Positions 22,655 through 34,794 of a stretch of DNA of 64,000 nucleotides are shown one piece after another. Source of the stretch: Limonium bicolor. Taxonomy: Eukaryota; Streptophyta; Magnoliopsida; Caryophyllales; Plumbaginaceae. The translations under genes were made by a program, and so were the position numbers. Numbering within the stretch: position 1 is the first letter of the stretch; every line of letters begins with the position of its first letter. The stretch lies in assembly GCA_023374045.1 (NCBI GenBank), contig CM041782.1, positions 247,409,882 to 247,473,881 of the forward strand, given 5' to 3'. The notes under the pieces are model-generated. The model saw nothing but the letters and a program-made list of their open reading frames with translations. It had not been told where the DNA came from and did no database searches.

Positions 22655-23249
22655 ACCATGCCGCACACCATTATGCTGGGATGAGTCGAGTGAGACGGTC
22701 ATTATAGGACCAGAGTATCTGGAACAAGTTCAGGCAGAAGTTCGCCAGATCCGGGCTAACATGAAGACAGCTCAGGATAGACAGAAGTCGTACGCAGATG
22801 TGCGCAGACGTGACCTGGAGTTCACCGTGGGCGATCAGGTATTTTTGAGAGTATCCCCCATGAAGGGAGTGTTTCGTTTTGGCCAGAAAGGCAAGTTGAG
22901 CCCAAAATATGTGGGGCCATATGTTGTGACGGAGCAGATCGGCCCGGTAGCCTACAGACTTGATTTACCCGCCGAGCTGGGCAAGGTACATGATGTATTT
23001 CATGTGTCCCAGTTGAAGAAGTATATGTCTCATCCGTCTCATGTGCTTCAGCCTGAAAGGCTAACCTTAGAGCCGACCATGCGATCAGTGGAGACTCCAG
23101 TACGGATTCTGGATACTAAGACTCGAGACACTCGCCATAAGTCTGTGAGACTGGTGAAAGTTCTTTGGTCTAACCAGGACGTTGAGGAGGCCACTTGGGA
23201 GCTGGAAGATAAGATGAAGGCGAAGTACCCGTCATTGTTTACTTCTTAG
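22655..23249 (+). pseudogene. int: E2 integrase C-terminus with GPY/F module and chromodomain
   Basis: Continuation of the integrase after the solo LTR, resuming within the same codon context (TPLCWDE). It contains VRQIRANMKTAQDRQKSYAD, GDQVFLRVSP, the GPY/F module in KLSPKYVGPYVV, and HDVFHVSQLKKY. The last about 50 residues (TPVRILDTKTRD, VRLVKVLW, EEATWELEDKM) form a group II-like chromodomain, which in chromoviruses can target integration to histone-marked heterochromatin. Stop at 23247-23249. This part is undamaged. Confidence 0.9.
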
Positions 23250-23581
23250 TGTTTGTATGTATAGGGTACGGGGTGTACCCCTATTTAAGGGGGGTAGAGC
23301 CATTTCGGTTATATGAGTACGACGTGTATTTAAATACATCGTCTATGTTATGTTGTCATATTACAGACCGTTGTGCCTGAATGATGTGGATGATGTTGTA
23401 TGGATCTTGTGTCCAATGTTATGTACCCGATGTTATGTTGTACGGACCTTGTGTCCAATGTTATGTAAGTGTGTTGTTAATATAATTATGGAAGTATTGT
23501 TTATATGTATTCCCGTGTTCTAACGTTAGGATATGAGGAAGTGTGAACCTTGAGGACAAAGTTCTTTTAAGGGGGGTAGAT
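23250..23581 (+). other. E2 3' untranslated region with two polypurine tracts
   Basis: About 330 bp without coding. An internal copy TTTAAGGGGGGTAGAG stands at 23284-23298 just after the stop; the terminal tract TTTTAAGGGGGGTAGAT is at 23565-23581, abutting the 3' LTR. Between them is a short repeat of TTGTGTCCAATGTTATG. Confidence 0.8.
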
Positions 23582-26500
23582 TGAAATACCCCAAACCTAG
23601 TTATGTTGTTTAAACATTTAAATATGGTATATTAAGACTAAAAAGAGTCTTAGAAGCATTAGTAAGCAATTTAAACAATAGAAAACACAAAATGTGCTTT
23701 AAGGTCAATAATGGCCACAATGTGCGCTAAGCTTGGGATAAGCTTGGTTAAGACCTAATGAACTTACGAAGACCTTATTTATATACTAATGAACATATTA
23801 AACCAATTACCAAAGAAAACCAAGCTTGAAAACAAGTTAAAACACAAAATGTGCTTTAAGGAGTCTTAAAGCACATTTTCGAAAAATTGTCTTGTAATGA
23901 GTTTTGAATGGCTAAATGTCCATCATTACTATTTAATTAACATGTGTACTATATAGTATCACATTTGGAAGTCTATATCAATGGGAAATCAAAAATTTCA
24001 CTTCTATGTGCCTGGTTTTTATGAATAGTGATTTTAATAAGCTAGTTTGTAACATATGTTTGTATAAGTAATCAAATTGACAAATAAAGACTATAATACC
24101 CCTAAGTACTATTGGGGTCCGGTTTTCTTAAGTGTGGTGACTCACCACTCTCTTGTTAACATGTTAAGTAAATAAAATGACTAACTAAAGTACTTTTTAC
24201 TTTATAACTACAAATATCTTCTAAAAGCAAGTTTATCTTCATTTCTCCTTTCTTCCTTGCATTCCCACGGTTCCAAGCTCTCTTCAACCTCTCTTCTTCC
24301 TCTCTTTCACGGTAATACCACACCACCACCATTAAACTCCATCTTTGATCTCTTGTAACTTCTAGCTCACTTAACCAAATCAAAAACAAACACCACCATT
24401 CTCTTAGTCTCATCAAGCTCTTCATTCCTATCTTCTCAAAGCTTCAAGATCACCATTTCGGTGCCATGGAGTTCCACCATTGATGGAGCTTGAGCTTATA
24501 TTTCTACATATTATTGATCTCCTTTGCTTCTAGGTAAGGAATCTCAAATAAAAACTTCATTTCCTCCATGTTTTGTTGTTGACCGAAAATGCCCATTGAA
24601 GGTGCTCTTTATATGGCTTTGTTTTAGCTTCATTCAAACCTTTCAAGGACTAGGTGGAGTCCTCTCTTGATAGATATTCAAACTCTCTTCAAAGACCAAG
24701 GTAAAACAACTACATTAATGTTTTTGAAATAATGTAAACCTAGGGTTTACAATGAGATGAAGCATTATGCGTGTATACTCATTACATTGCTTGTATATTG
24801 TTTAGTAGTTGACAAGGAATCAAGTACCTAGCCGATTTTAAACAAGAGAGAAGCTTGTGTGAAAAGAGGTAAACATGCTAACCTAATGTGTTTAATGCCT
24901 TAGGAGAAATGAGCTTATAATGCTTGTTAAAACTACCTATAGAGCAAATGGTAAATGACCTAGTGAGATGTTCTCAAGGAGACTAGTAAAAGGACATATG
25001 TGTTGTTGTATGTATTTGCAGGTCAAAGGCATATATATTGTGGAAATTCAGTGTTTAAGAGTTATGCACTTTAAGGGCCTAAGAGCCATGCATTTTAAGG
25101 GCCTAAGTGCCATGCAATTTAAATTATGCACTATATTGTAATGTAGTGTGATTTGGGTGAAACTTTGTGTGTGAGAGTGTTCTTGGTGAATTTAGGTGTT
25201 CTTGTGTGCTTAATGGAGAAAACAAAGTGTTTTGGCTTAGTAATGTTCTAGGAGAATCCATGTCAAAATTTAGGTAAGAAGCAAGAAGTTCTAAGTGTTT
25301 ACATAAGGTTTGGTGAACTAGAAATGTTGGAAGTGCTTAAGTATTTTACAAGAGGAGAAATAATGTCTTAAGGTGTTCTAGGTAAACAAAGGGACTTAGA
25401 CATCAACTAGGGTTTAAGTGGTGAGAAATGATGCTTGGGAGATGATGTTAAAATGAGGAGAAAGCATTTTGGGATAGTAGTTATCATAGGTGTTAGGAAT
25501 TTCGGTATGAAATGAGTAAGTGTTTAAGGTGATAGATAATGAGTTTCATGGATGTTGTATGTGGATGTAAGTGTAGCAAATGATGTTAGAAAATATTATA
25601 AGTGTTAGAGTTTTGGGGGGGAATTGGTTAAGTATTTAAAGGCTTAGAAAATGAGTGTTTTGCCTTGTCTGAACATCCGTCCGGACATGGACGTTCGGAC
25701 AGGCCTGTTGCGTAAAAAATTTTCAGAGTCTCGACTTGTGTCCGACCTTGGGAAGTCCGGACACAAGTTCGGACGTGCCTGCTTCTACTTTGAAATTCTC
25801 TCGACCCATGTCCGAACTTCCGAAGTCCAGACACAAGTTCGGACAGGCGTCTGTTTTCAGTTTTGAGTCTCGACTTGTGTCCGAACTTGGGAAGTCCGGA
25901 CACAAGTTCGGACAGGCCACTGTATGGACCAAAAAATTTGTTTTAAAGAAGAGAAAGTTGTCTAAAAATGGGGATTAGTTAGTAATGATGATATGAGGTT
26001 AATTAAGACATGTTAGGAGTGTTATAATGGCAATTAAAATGGTGAAGAGTTATAACAAGTGTGAAAATAAAATAAAATAGATATGTGAAGTAACAAGTTA
26101 ACAATGGACTAGTGCGTTAATTAACCGACGTTACTAATGTGTTTAGGATTCTCTCAAGGTGGAAACCAGTCGAAGCAAGGGCCAAGGTATGGTTTTCTTG
26201 CAGTCTGTTGCCTACCGGTTTACACCGGCTTGTGTGTTGTTTGTTTTTCTGTGTGTTTATGACCTTGTAAGATTAAACCATGTAAAGAGTTTACAGTTGT
26301 TAAATATTATTATGTTGTTAAGTATGACTCTCTCTTCCCTTGTGTGTGTCTAACAAGACTCGACCTATATTTGTGAATTGTGTATTGGGTTCATTAATGA
26401 ACTGCTAACAAGTGCTAACGGGGGAAGTGAGGAGTCCAGTCTGTTCCGGCCACGCGTGTGAGTATGGGAGTCGATGTCATAACCGGTTCGATTCTCTTTG

Positions 26501-27330
26501 TACGTTATGGTTGTTTTCCAATTCGGTTTCCAACCTTCCCTTTAGCTTAACCAAGGCTATTTTACTGACTCACATCGGGCCACAGGGGCATACTATGTGT
26601 TATTTCGGTGTGCTTGGATCACTATATCCGAGGCACCTTGTGTTAAGTTATCCGTTCAATCAAACAGGATGGAAACGAGTTATGTAACGAGCTTAGCATG
26701 AGCATGGCAACATTCTCTAGGCTCTCTATGGGGACTAACTGTGTTGGTTCTCTTCCTAAAAGGAATTGTTCTTGTGTGATGTGTGTGATGTTGTGTACAA
26801 TACCCATGTTATGATATATGTATAAGTTATGTGTTTTAAAATGAATGCCATGTCATCATGACAAATAGTTGCGCGCATCCCGGTAGCCGATGGGCTGCGC
26901 GTTCACCATACCAGCCAAGGGTTGCTGACCCCCTCGGGGGCTCCATATTTCTTTTACTGCAGGATGAGGATCGAAGAAGCGGAATGGCTTTAGATTCTAG
27001 GATGCAGGTTTACTTTTGATTACTTTTGGATGTTGGGCCCGGGATGCGCCTGTGCTCCCGTGGCGTTATATATTTTGGTTGTGAACAGTTTACAGTGACA
27101 GTATACAGTAAAGGATGTAAGTAAACACTCGGTATTATGTTAATGTATATATGGTTATTAGTTCTATGCTCGGGAGTCTGATCATCAGACCGGTACACTT
27201 GTATTTATTCAGCCTTGTTAACCACGTGGGTGGTTGACGGCGTTGTAGCACCAATCGTTTAGTTACTGTTTAGTTGTTTAAATTCTGCTGCGATTTTAAG
27301 TAATGTTATGTGCGTAATAGGGGTGTTACA
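23582..27330 (+). repeat. E2 3' LTR
   Basis: 3749 bp, only sparse differences from the 5' LTR over its length. Hairpin 23846-23879, GC island about 25668-25920, tandem hairpin and CAG about 26915-26962. Followed by TSD AATAC (27331-27335). Confidence 0.9.
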
Positions 27331-27335
27331 AATAC

Positions 27336-30186
27336 CTAAGGAGCCAATGGTAAATGAGCTAGTGAAATGCTCTCAAGGAGTTTATTAAGGGCATATGTAT
27401 TGTTGGTCGTATTTACAGGTCAAAGGCATTATTTATATGGGAAATTCAGTGTTTAAGGTTCTTGCAATTTAAGGGCCTAAGTGCCAAGCATTTTAAGTTT
27501 ATGCACTATATTGTGATGTAGTGTAAAATTTGGTGTATGTTGTGTGTGAGAATACTCTTGATGGATTTTAGGTGTTCTTGAAAGAAATAAGGTAAAAACC
27601 TAAGTGTTTGGATGTGAGAATATACAAGAGAAGCTATGGCAAAATTTGGAAAATGTTAAGAAGTTCTAAGTGTTTTAAATAAGTTTTGGTGAACTAGGAA
27701 GTGTTAAAGGTGAACAAGTGTTTTACTAGGGAAGAAAACATGTACTAAGGCGATTTAGAGTGATACAAGGATTTAGGTATTATCTTGGGAGTTCTAGGAA
27801 TTCAATGTGTGTTTTTGAGAATGTTGATGTACAAGGAAGGAATGATGTTTAGGTAAGATGTCAAAAAGGAGAAAACATTCCAAGTGCTAGGAATTTTGTA
27901 AGAAATCTGTGAATGATAAAATGGTTTTGGTGTGTGATTTAAAGAGTTTAGTACATGGCTAAAGGTGTGTTTGATGTGCCAAATGATGTTAGAACACATT
28001 AGAGGCTTGAGGAAAAATTTGGAGAAAGTTGACAATGTATGGGAAGTTTTGCAGCCGACCTACCCAGGGGACCGACCCCAGTCTGGGTCGGTCGGGCTAA
28101 AACTGTGAACTTGGATGCTCTCTGCAGCCGACCTACCCAGGGGGTGGATCGGTCGGTGGGTCGGTCGGACCTTAAAAAAAATATATTAATTTTAAGAATG
28201 TTAAGTGGTATTAGTGGTATGCCATTAAGAGAGTATTGATGGTTAGAAAGATAAATATATATGGACTTGAGAGATTAAGTTAAGTAAGATGATTTAATGT
28301 TAAGGTTATAAAATGATATGTAATGATGGGGATGATTAGTAATGATGTTATAAGGTTGTTTAAGACATGTTAGGTGAGTTATAGGACAATTAAGTAGGTG
28401 GAAAGTTGGAGAAAAATGTGAAATGTAAAACAAGTTAAAAATGTGAAGTTATTTAACTAGTTAACAGGGTTAACTATGAGCTTTAGACTTTAAACAATCA
28501 TGTTACCCCGATGTAGCCGGTTAATGAAGTAATTGTAATAATATACCAGTTGTTCGAGAATTGCTCGGGGAAACATAAGTGGACATGATAAGTGGACTCC
28601 GGTGACAGGTATGGTTTTCTTGCAACCTGTTGTCCTACGGATTACATCGGCTTGATGCCAAATGTTTTTCTGTATGTTTGCCACGTTATAAGATAAATCA
28701 TGAACGAGTTTACAGTCGTTATTGTTGTGTATGTTTACGTGCCGATACGTAACCTCGAATGCGCTTGAAGGGCTAGTTAACCACTATTAGGGTAAACGTA
28801 AGAGAACGGTATCCGGTGATAACGTTTCCGACTAAGGAACGTTTAACCACGACTATGCGTGATTAGTTATGTGATGTTTGTGTGTGATGTTGTGTGTGAA
28901 TGTCTGACTCTCCCTTCCTTGTGTGTGCTAACAAGACTTAACCCAATGTTGTGATGTTTAAATTAAGTTCAATGTGAACTTCAACAAGTATACGAGGGAA
29001 GTGCAGGAGTCCGGTCTGTTCGGCACGCGTGTGAGTATGGGGGTCGTGTCATATCAGGTTCGATCCTCTCTGTATGTTATGGTTGTTTCCAATTCGGTTT
29101 CCAACCTTCCCTTTAGCTTAACCAAGGCTATTTTACTGACTCACGTGCGGGCCACAGGGGCATACTATGTTATGTTGTTCGGTGTGCTTGGATCACTATA
29201 TCCGAGACACCTTGTGTAAGTTATCCGTTCATTTAACTGAGACGGTAACGAGTTATGTAATGAGCTGATCATGAGTCTGGCAACATTCTCTAGGCTACAA
29301 GTGAACTGACTATGTTTGGGCCGGTTCATAAAAGGGAACCGTACCCGTTACGTTATGTATGTGTTATGATGCAATATCTATTGCGGATGTTATATTATGT
29401 GCACGTTGAAACGTGGGAAAATGTTTGTTATGTGTTGTTATGTGATGAATGTTAAATGTTGTAAATGTGGAGTATGGGGATCATGGATATGAATCCCAGT
29501 TGTGATAGAGGCAATAAGATAACCCGATTAATGGGAAGTGTCATCTATTAAGGAAGTAGCTCCATTAGAGGAGAACACCCTAGGGGTAATGAATACCATG
29601 AGTGACTTATCAAGTAAGGATGTGTCATCTGTTGGTTGAGCCCACTGAGGCGAAAGTTGGTTGTGTGTTTGCTGTGTGTTTATAGTTGTGTAGATTTAAA
29701 TATAATCAACCGCATGCTAAGACGACAATAGTTGTGCGTGGCCCGGGTAGCATGCGGGCTGCGGGATTACCATACCAGCAAAGGTGCTGAGCCCCTTGGG
29801 GGCCACCCTTTCTCTTCTTTTCCTATTTCAGGTACAAAGAGCAGGAAGCCATTCGAGAGTAGGACGGGGTAGTCGTTGTACATGGGTAATCATTTAAGTT
29901 GTATATGTACAGTAGGTGTAGTAAGACCGAGATTGTTATCGGCATCAGTTTGTGAATACTCGGTACAGTTGAAAGGTGTATGTTGTTGTTGTGTTAATGG
30001 AAAGGGATAGTAATGTGTAGTCGCTCGGGAGTCTAGTCCATCAGACCGGTACAATTGTATATGTAATAGCCTTGTTAGCCACGTGGGTGGTTAACGGCGT
30101 GTAACACCAACGAGTAAGTAATGTGATGAAGTATAATTTCCGCTGCAGATTGTTGTTATGTGTTGGTTGTTGGATGGGGTGTTACA
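27336..30186 (+). repeat. E1 3' LTR, second part
   Basis: Resumes the E1 LTR after the E2 TSD. Compared with the 5' LTR, one about 28-bp repeat unit of GGGCCTAAG is missing near 27475. The stretch about 28490-29750 differs from the 5' LTR by many single-base indels and few substitutions, whereas the flanks match almost perfectly. Ends GGGGTGTTACA, then TSD TCTCT (30187-30191). Confidence 0.88.
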
Positions 30187-30191
30187 TCTCT

Positions 30192-30210
30192 TGTCCGCCC
30201 CTTGTCCGCC
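30192..30210 (-). mobile_element. Family-4 LTR sliver between E1 and E3
   Basis: About 19 bp of the host LTR between the E1 TSD (30187-30191) and the start of E3; its last five bases CCGCC (30206-30210) are the E3 TSD. The LTR continues at 36267. Confidence 0.7.
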
Positions 30211-31672
30211 TATTAGCAGAAATATATGACTATCTCTACCTAGGCAGTGTACCTATCGTTTTGCGGAATAGTGAATTGAGTGGGGTTGTCGATCTCAGGG
30301 ACCTCGTTCAATTAACTGACAATTTATTTACTAACCGAGAAAACTAAACTAACAAAACAGGAAATGTCACTTTTTTTTCAGGTTTTACTTAATTTAATAA
30401 AAAGAATGACTAAACAAACTAACATAAAATAATGAAACAGTAAAAAGATAAAAATAAACTAAATAAAGAAATAAAGATTGAATCTAAAGAAGCACCCCGG
30501 ATTGTTCTGCAAACCTTCACTTTATTAATCTATCAATAAACTCTTCCCTAATTCTGCAATAAACTCAAGAATTATAAATAGTTCGTTGACCGGTCCCTGT
30601 ACAACGAACCCTAACTAACTGAAATAACAAGCCGCAAACCATGCCCAAGTTATCAAGTTAATAGCATTAAACACAATTCCTATTGAAGACAGATTAACCT
30701 ATAGGCAAACCATGCTTCTAGTCGTTAATCCGGTTTAACTTCCTATGTCTTGTTAACTAATCTCAGCGCCGCATTTTGATTAGAAAACTAATATTGCTTT
30801 AATAATTAGCTAGAGAATTAAAGCGCATGAAGAACAGGAATTAAACTATTGTAATTATAATCAGAGAAAAAGATTACAAAATAACTATAAAGATCCGTTT
30901 TACTACCCCAACCCGGGGAGCTAAACTAACTACGCTAACATGACTATAAACATAACAAAAACAACAAAGGAATAACACATTGAACAGATTAGATAAAAAG
31001 GGAAGAAAAAAACTCTGTTTGAAGAACTTCACTCCGCCTTCCGTCATCATGTGTCTCTGCATTAATCCTCTGCTAGAAGTGTGGGTGTAACAATGACAAG
31101 TTGGTATGATGGTGGTGGTGTGAGATTGAACTACTGGTACGATGAAGATGATGATGGTGGCGTTCTGTTGAGTTCGAAGAGAATTCAGAGGCGCAGGCCT
31201 CTGGCCTCTCGTGGGGCGCCCCTGTATGGTCGAACCCTAACTTGTTTATGTACGCAGCGGCGATAGAAAATAAATTTATCTTCAATCCTTCTCTTCATTA
31301 GTCACGTGCAGACTAATATAGTTTTCCTGAATATAAACAAGAGTAACGTAAATATTAATCCATGACATGCAACCGACAATATTTATCACATTCATAATCA
31401 CGTGTGGCTGTTATTAATACAAAAGAGAATGCGTGAGATTTGAAGTCCACGTGAATAACTTTTGTGAAAGTATAATAATGACGATGAAAGTGATATTAAA
31501 ATAATGGTGTTGACTTTACAATGAATATCGTAATTTGACACATAAAATGTATCAATTGACATCAAAACATAAATCTAAGGGAAAACATATGATAAGTGAG
31601 AAATACGACATGAATTGTTATGAAAATAGGAAGAATTGAAACCCTAAAAATAGATGTATTTCGCACCTATCA
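30211..31672 (-). repeat. E3 3' LTR (left copy)
   Basis: 1462 bp. In element orientation it starts TGATAGGTGCG and carries GGTCCCTGAGATCGACA near its end, a U5-like motif comparable to family 4. It holds an AGGCCTCTGGCCTC palindromic tract near 31195. Small frames here (30874-31285) are not conserved genes. Confidence 0.87.
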
Positions 31673-33088
31673 AACTTCCTCACACTTAGCTTTTGCTTGT
31701 CCTCAAGCAAATACAGAATATGATTACTCTTAAGTACCATAGTATTGAAACTCAGGATCAAACAACTGCTGATGAAAACAAGCAAAATGACAATCAAAGG
31801 AAAAGTTCTGCTACTAGCTGTAGGTTTTCGCAAACAGTGAAAAAGATAGTGGAGTTAAAAGCATGGAGAAGTTAGATTATAGAAACTGAAACTGAATAGT
31901 TTGGGATCTTCCACCATTTCTTTCCTCTAACCTTTGGATGACAAGGGGTGTGAAGTAACACCTTATTCCGTGATACCTTTCAACACCACATACTCATGAT
32001 CAGAATAAGCAGAATTGAATTACACATTTAACTTTTCAAAGTTTCTTTTTTTCTTAATATTCTATTCTGTCATTTGCATATTTAATTTATCCCCTCAGAC
32101 TTTTCTCTTCACCCATGTAGCGGTGTTGGGCCTTCTATCCCAGATCACAAGACCTTAGGTAGATGGGTGATGAAGCACCCCAAGGACTTAATAACCGAAT
32201 GAAGAGGCCTGTTTTGGTTCAGAAATAAATTCCAATTCAGATCAGCGGAGTACCTTGCCTTATCCTTTCATACCAAACTTTCTTATCATTCCCAAAATCC
32301 CAAACTAGACTAATTCAGTTTTCATAATCAGCTAATCCACCAAATTTCAGTGAAAATAGATTCAATTTGGATAAAACTATACATACAAACAGCCAAAAGA
32401 AGAAAGATTCTTGAGGTGGCCATCAGGCTTGTTTTCAAAACCTCAACAAAAATTTTCACCTGAATATTCAATATTGATTGGCACCTAAAAGAAGCAATTC
32501 TTTCAAAATAAGAGGACAACCAAAAACAAATGTGGCATTAAGTGCAATTGTCAATATTTAGAAAGTACCTCTACTTCCTCACACTTAAGAGGAGCAATGT
32601 CCTCATTGTTCACAAATTAAAACCAAGAAAAGGACTTTCTAAATATTGCAAACTCATCAAGGATTTCATTCAGGACAATAATGACTGATATAAAAATAAT
32701 CTTTAAGCATAAAAGTCATGATAGGCTGAACATAAACATTAAAAATAAGGAGAAACTGAAACTCCCCTGATATCGTAGATTGAGGAAGGTTCCCTTCCTC
32801 ACGCTTAACCTTGAACAAGGGGGTAGCGTTCCTCACACTTGTGTTCCAGCAAGTGTCCAGCCGTGGGGTACATCAACCACCATAATAAAAATTTCACCTA
32901 CACACACTCACAACTACCACAAAAACGCCGAAAGCGTTGCATTAAAGCACATGCACCATTGCCACTTCTGAATGAAAGAAAAATAAAAATAAAACCAGAA
33001 AAAACAAAAATAAAACATAAATTTAACCACTGGGTTGCCTCCCAGTAAGCTGCCCGTCTTTATAGTCTTTGGCTAGACTTTCGCTTTG
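31673..33088 (-). other. E3 3' internal region, non-coding, with repeated polypurine tract
   Basis: 1.4 kb without a gene. The terminal polypurine tract (reverse complement of CTTCCTCACACTTA at 31675-31688) recurs at 32574-32587, 32794-32807 and 32828-32840. GGGTTGCCTCCCAGTAA (about 33030) is a sequence I associate with Athila-type elements. Confidence 0.7.
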
Positions 33089-34198
33089 TTATCCTGGATC
33101 AAAAATAAAAGTAGACAACAGCTTTGCCAGGAAAACAAAATAGACAATAATTAAAAGCAAACCACCTGGATCAAAACAAAACGTTATCTTGGCAAATAAA
33201 ATAGGAAAGTAAATACTCCACAAAACCTGGTGTTTAAGGAGATATTGTCGGTAACGTTGTTCCATTAGAAGACCAAGTGTGAATGGCTCTTCTTCCTCAA
33301 ATTCGAGGACGTAAACATCCTCGTCCTGTTGGTGAGGCTCCTTGGAATGATTGTGAAGTTGATGACTAGTTGGAGGTGGCTCTTCCTTCTGAAATTTGAG
33401 GATGCAGAAATCTTCCTCAAGTGTTAAAGGCTCAATGGAAGATTCTTGTTGGCAGACAATTGTTGAGGAAGCTTCAACTTCTTCAATGTCTCTGGGATCA
33501 ACCACATTAGGTACCTTCACTGGTTCACAGATAGGTGCAGACAGAATATCTTCAAATATTGGTTGCTCTATTTGAGTTGAGGTTGAAGGAGGAGGGCAAT
33601 AGAACTCTTCAGCATGTCGCTCAACCTCTTCATCAGACTCCTCTTCAGCTTCAGAAATTATAGGCTTGGAATGGCCTTCACCCATCAAAGTCTCTACTTG
33701 AGATTGGTCCACTAGGTCCGAATAACTTTGGCTATGGGAGAATTCCACTTGCTCCTGTGCTAGCTGCTCAGCAAGCTGACTCATCTGTCTCTCCAAATTC
33801 TGATTAATGGATGCCTGATCAGCATATCTGGCTGCCTGCTCTGCAAACTTAGTATCATACCTAGATTCAATTTCAGCCAATTTAGCATTAGTGGCTTTTC
33901 TTTGCTCTAGGAGCTCCTCCAGCATACTCTCTATTCTGCTCGTATCCTCCTTAGGAGGCTCCTGATAGGTGTAGAATTGCTCGTCCTCCATCTGCATTCT
34001 TGTCTGCTCACTTTCCCACCAATAAGGTTGTCGATAAGACGGTTGTTGTGGTTGGTAATAATCTTGTCGCCTGAACTGGTTGTAACTTTGAGTACCCGGC
34101 TGATTATACCCGTTCAAATTCTGCTCTATGTTCATTATCGCAACTGTTGTCTCCAACTGTGTCAGCAGTCTCCTCAATTCATTCATGTTATCCTCCAT
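33089..34198 (-). CDS. E3 Gag-like protein, Athila type (C-terminal part)
   Basis: Intact 369-residue frame. Gln/Tyr-rich N-terminus (YNQFRRQDYYQPQQPSYRQ), a helical/coiled-coil stretch at about 90-160 (IESMLEELLEQRKATNAKLAEIE and NLERQMSQLAEQLAQEQ), then an acidic part with repeated EEEEP and EEDFCIL-type blocks, and a hydrophobic C-terminus (about 325-369) containing FDPG twice. The N-L-x-x-Q-M/V-x-Q-L-A pattern is like the tail of Athila Gag; no zinc knuckle or capsid core is seen, so the protein is truncated or divergent. It starts 572 bp from the primer site in the element's own direction. The hydrophobic end may be read-through of non-coding DNA. Function as Gag is inferred. Confidence 0.6.
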   Translation of the reverse strand: MEDNMNELRRLLTQLETTVAIMNIEQNLNGYNQPGTQSYNQFRRQDYYQPQQPSYRQPYWWESEQTRMQMEDEQFYTYQEPPKEDTSRIESMLEELLEQRKATNAKLAEIESRYDTKFAEQAARYADQASINQNLERQMSQLAEQLAQEQVEFSHSQSYSDLVDQSQVETLMGEGHSKPIISEAEEESDEEVERHAEEFYCPPPSTSTQIEQPIFEDILSAPICEPVKVPNVVDPRDIEEVEASSTIVCQQESSIEPLTLEEDFCILKFQKEEPPPTSHQLHNHSKEPHQQDEDVYVLEFEEEEPFTLGLLMEQRYRQYLLKHQVLWSIYFPILFAKITFCFDPGGLLLIIVYFVFLAKLLSTFIFDPG

Positions 34199-34794
34199 CT
34201 TTGCCTATCAAAAACAAAAACAAAAATAAAAAGTAAAATAGAACTAAAAATAGAAAAGAAACACAAAAACAAAATTGACTAAACAAAATAATAAAGAGAA
34301 ATGAAATATAAATAATGAAAAGAAAAAAAAAATCACACAAACAAAATAACTGAATTGAACAAAAGTATAACTGACGTAGTATAACCGTACTCTAATCTAG
34401 AATAAACAATTAAATCCTAATTAAACTAAACTAAACGAAATTAGTAAACAAAATAAAAATAAATCTAAATTAAAAAAAACATGGAACTAAACAAAATGCT
34501 ATACGTGCACAAAAGTGAACTCTTATAAACAAACACGAAATTAATGACCGTAAAGAAAAGGAACATAACAGAAGGTCGATTTGGAAGGGAAAAAAACGAA
34601 CACTATCGTAATAAAAATTAAAACAAGAAGAAAATTAAAGAAAAATATCTAATTCAAACTTCACGTACTAACTCCAAATCAACTGAAATACGAAAAGATA
34701 AAAATAAAAGAAAAGTAAATCCAAAAATCTCAAATAGATAAATAAAATTGTCAACTAACCGTGTCAGAGGTCCCCGGCAACGGCGCCAAAAACT
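34199..34794 (-). other. E3 leader, A-rich, with Asp-type primer-binding site
   Basis: An A-rich (on the plus strand), non-coding leader. The primer site, TGGCGCCGTTGCCGGGGA on the minus strand, is at 34771-34788, six bases from the LTR, and complements plant Asp tRNA. Confidence 0.8.

Larger units (their letters stand above)
11800..27330 (+). mobile_element. E2: Tekay/Del-type chromovirus carrying an AlkB domain
   Basis: Intact boundaries with TSD AATAC at 11795-11799 and 27331-27335. LTRs are 3748 and 3749 bp and similar at sight, so insertion is fairly recent. Order: LTR, Met primer site, Gag with two zinc knuckles, AlkB dioxygenase, aspartic protease, reverse transcriptase, RNase H, integrase with GPY/F module, chromodomain, polypurine tract, LTR. 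Domain order, primer, long LTRs and the C-terminal chromodomain fit the Tekay/Del clade of Ty3/gypsy. Coding is damaged: two nonsense codons in gag, about four frameshifts in pol, one in AlkB and a 1.6-kb solo LTR in the integrase. Confidence 0.9.
1032..30186 (+). mobile_element. E1: LARD-like non-coding Tekay-related LTR retrotransposon, interrupted by E2
   Basis: Both termini and the TSD are visible: TCTCT at 1027-1031 and 30187-30191, LTR ends TGAAATACCCC and GGGGTGTTACA. The 5' LTR is 4407 bp; the 3' LTR is split by E2 into 10333-11799 and 27336-30186 (4318 bp together). The 4.9-kb internal region has an initiator-Met primer site and a polypurine tract but no gag or pol frame. Large LTRs around non-coding DNA fit the LARD class of non-autonomous elements. 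LTR ends, primer site and polypurine tract are the same as in E2, which could supply proteins in trans (inference). Confidence 0.88.

Noticed and set aside
33089..34198. A host gene for an acidic coiled-coil protein.
   Set aside because: It lies inside E3 between primer site and polypurine tract, on the element's coding strand, and has Athila Gag-like traits.
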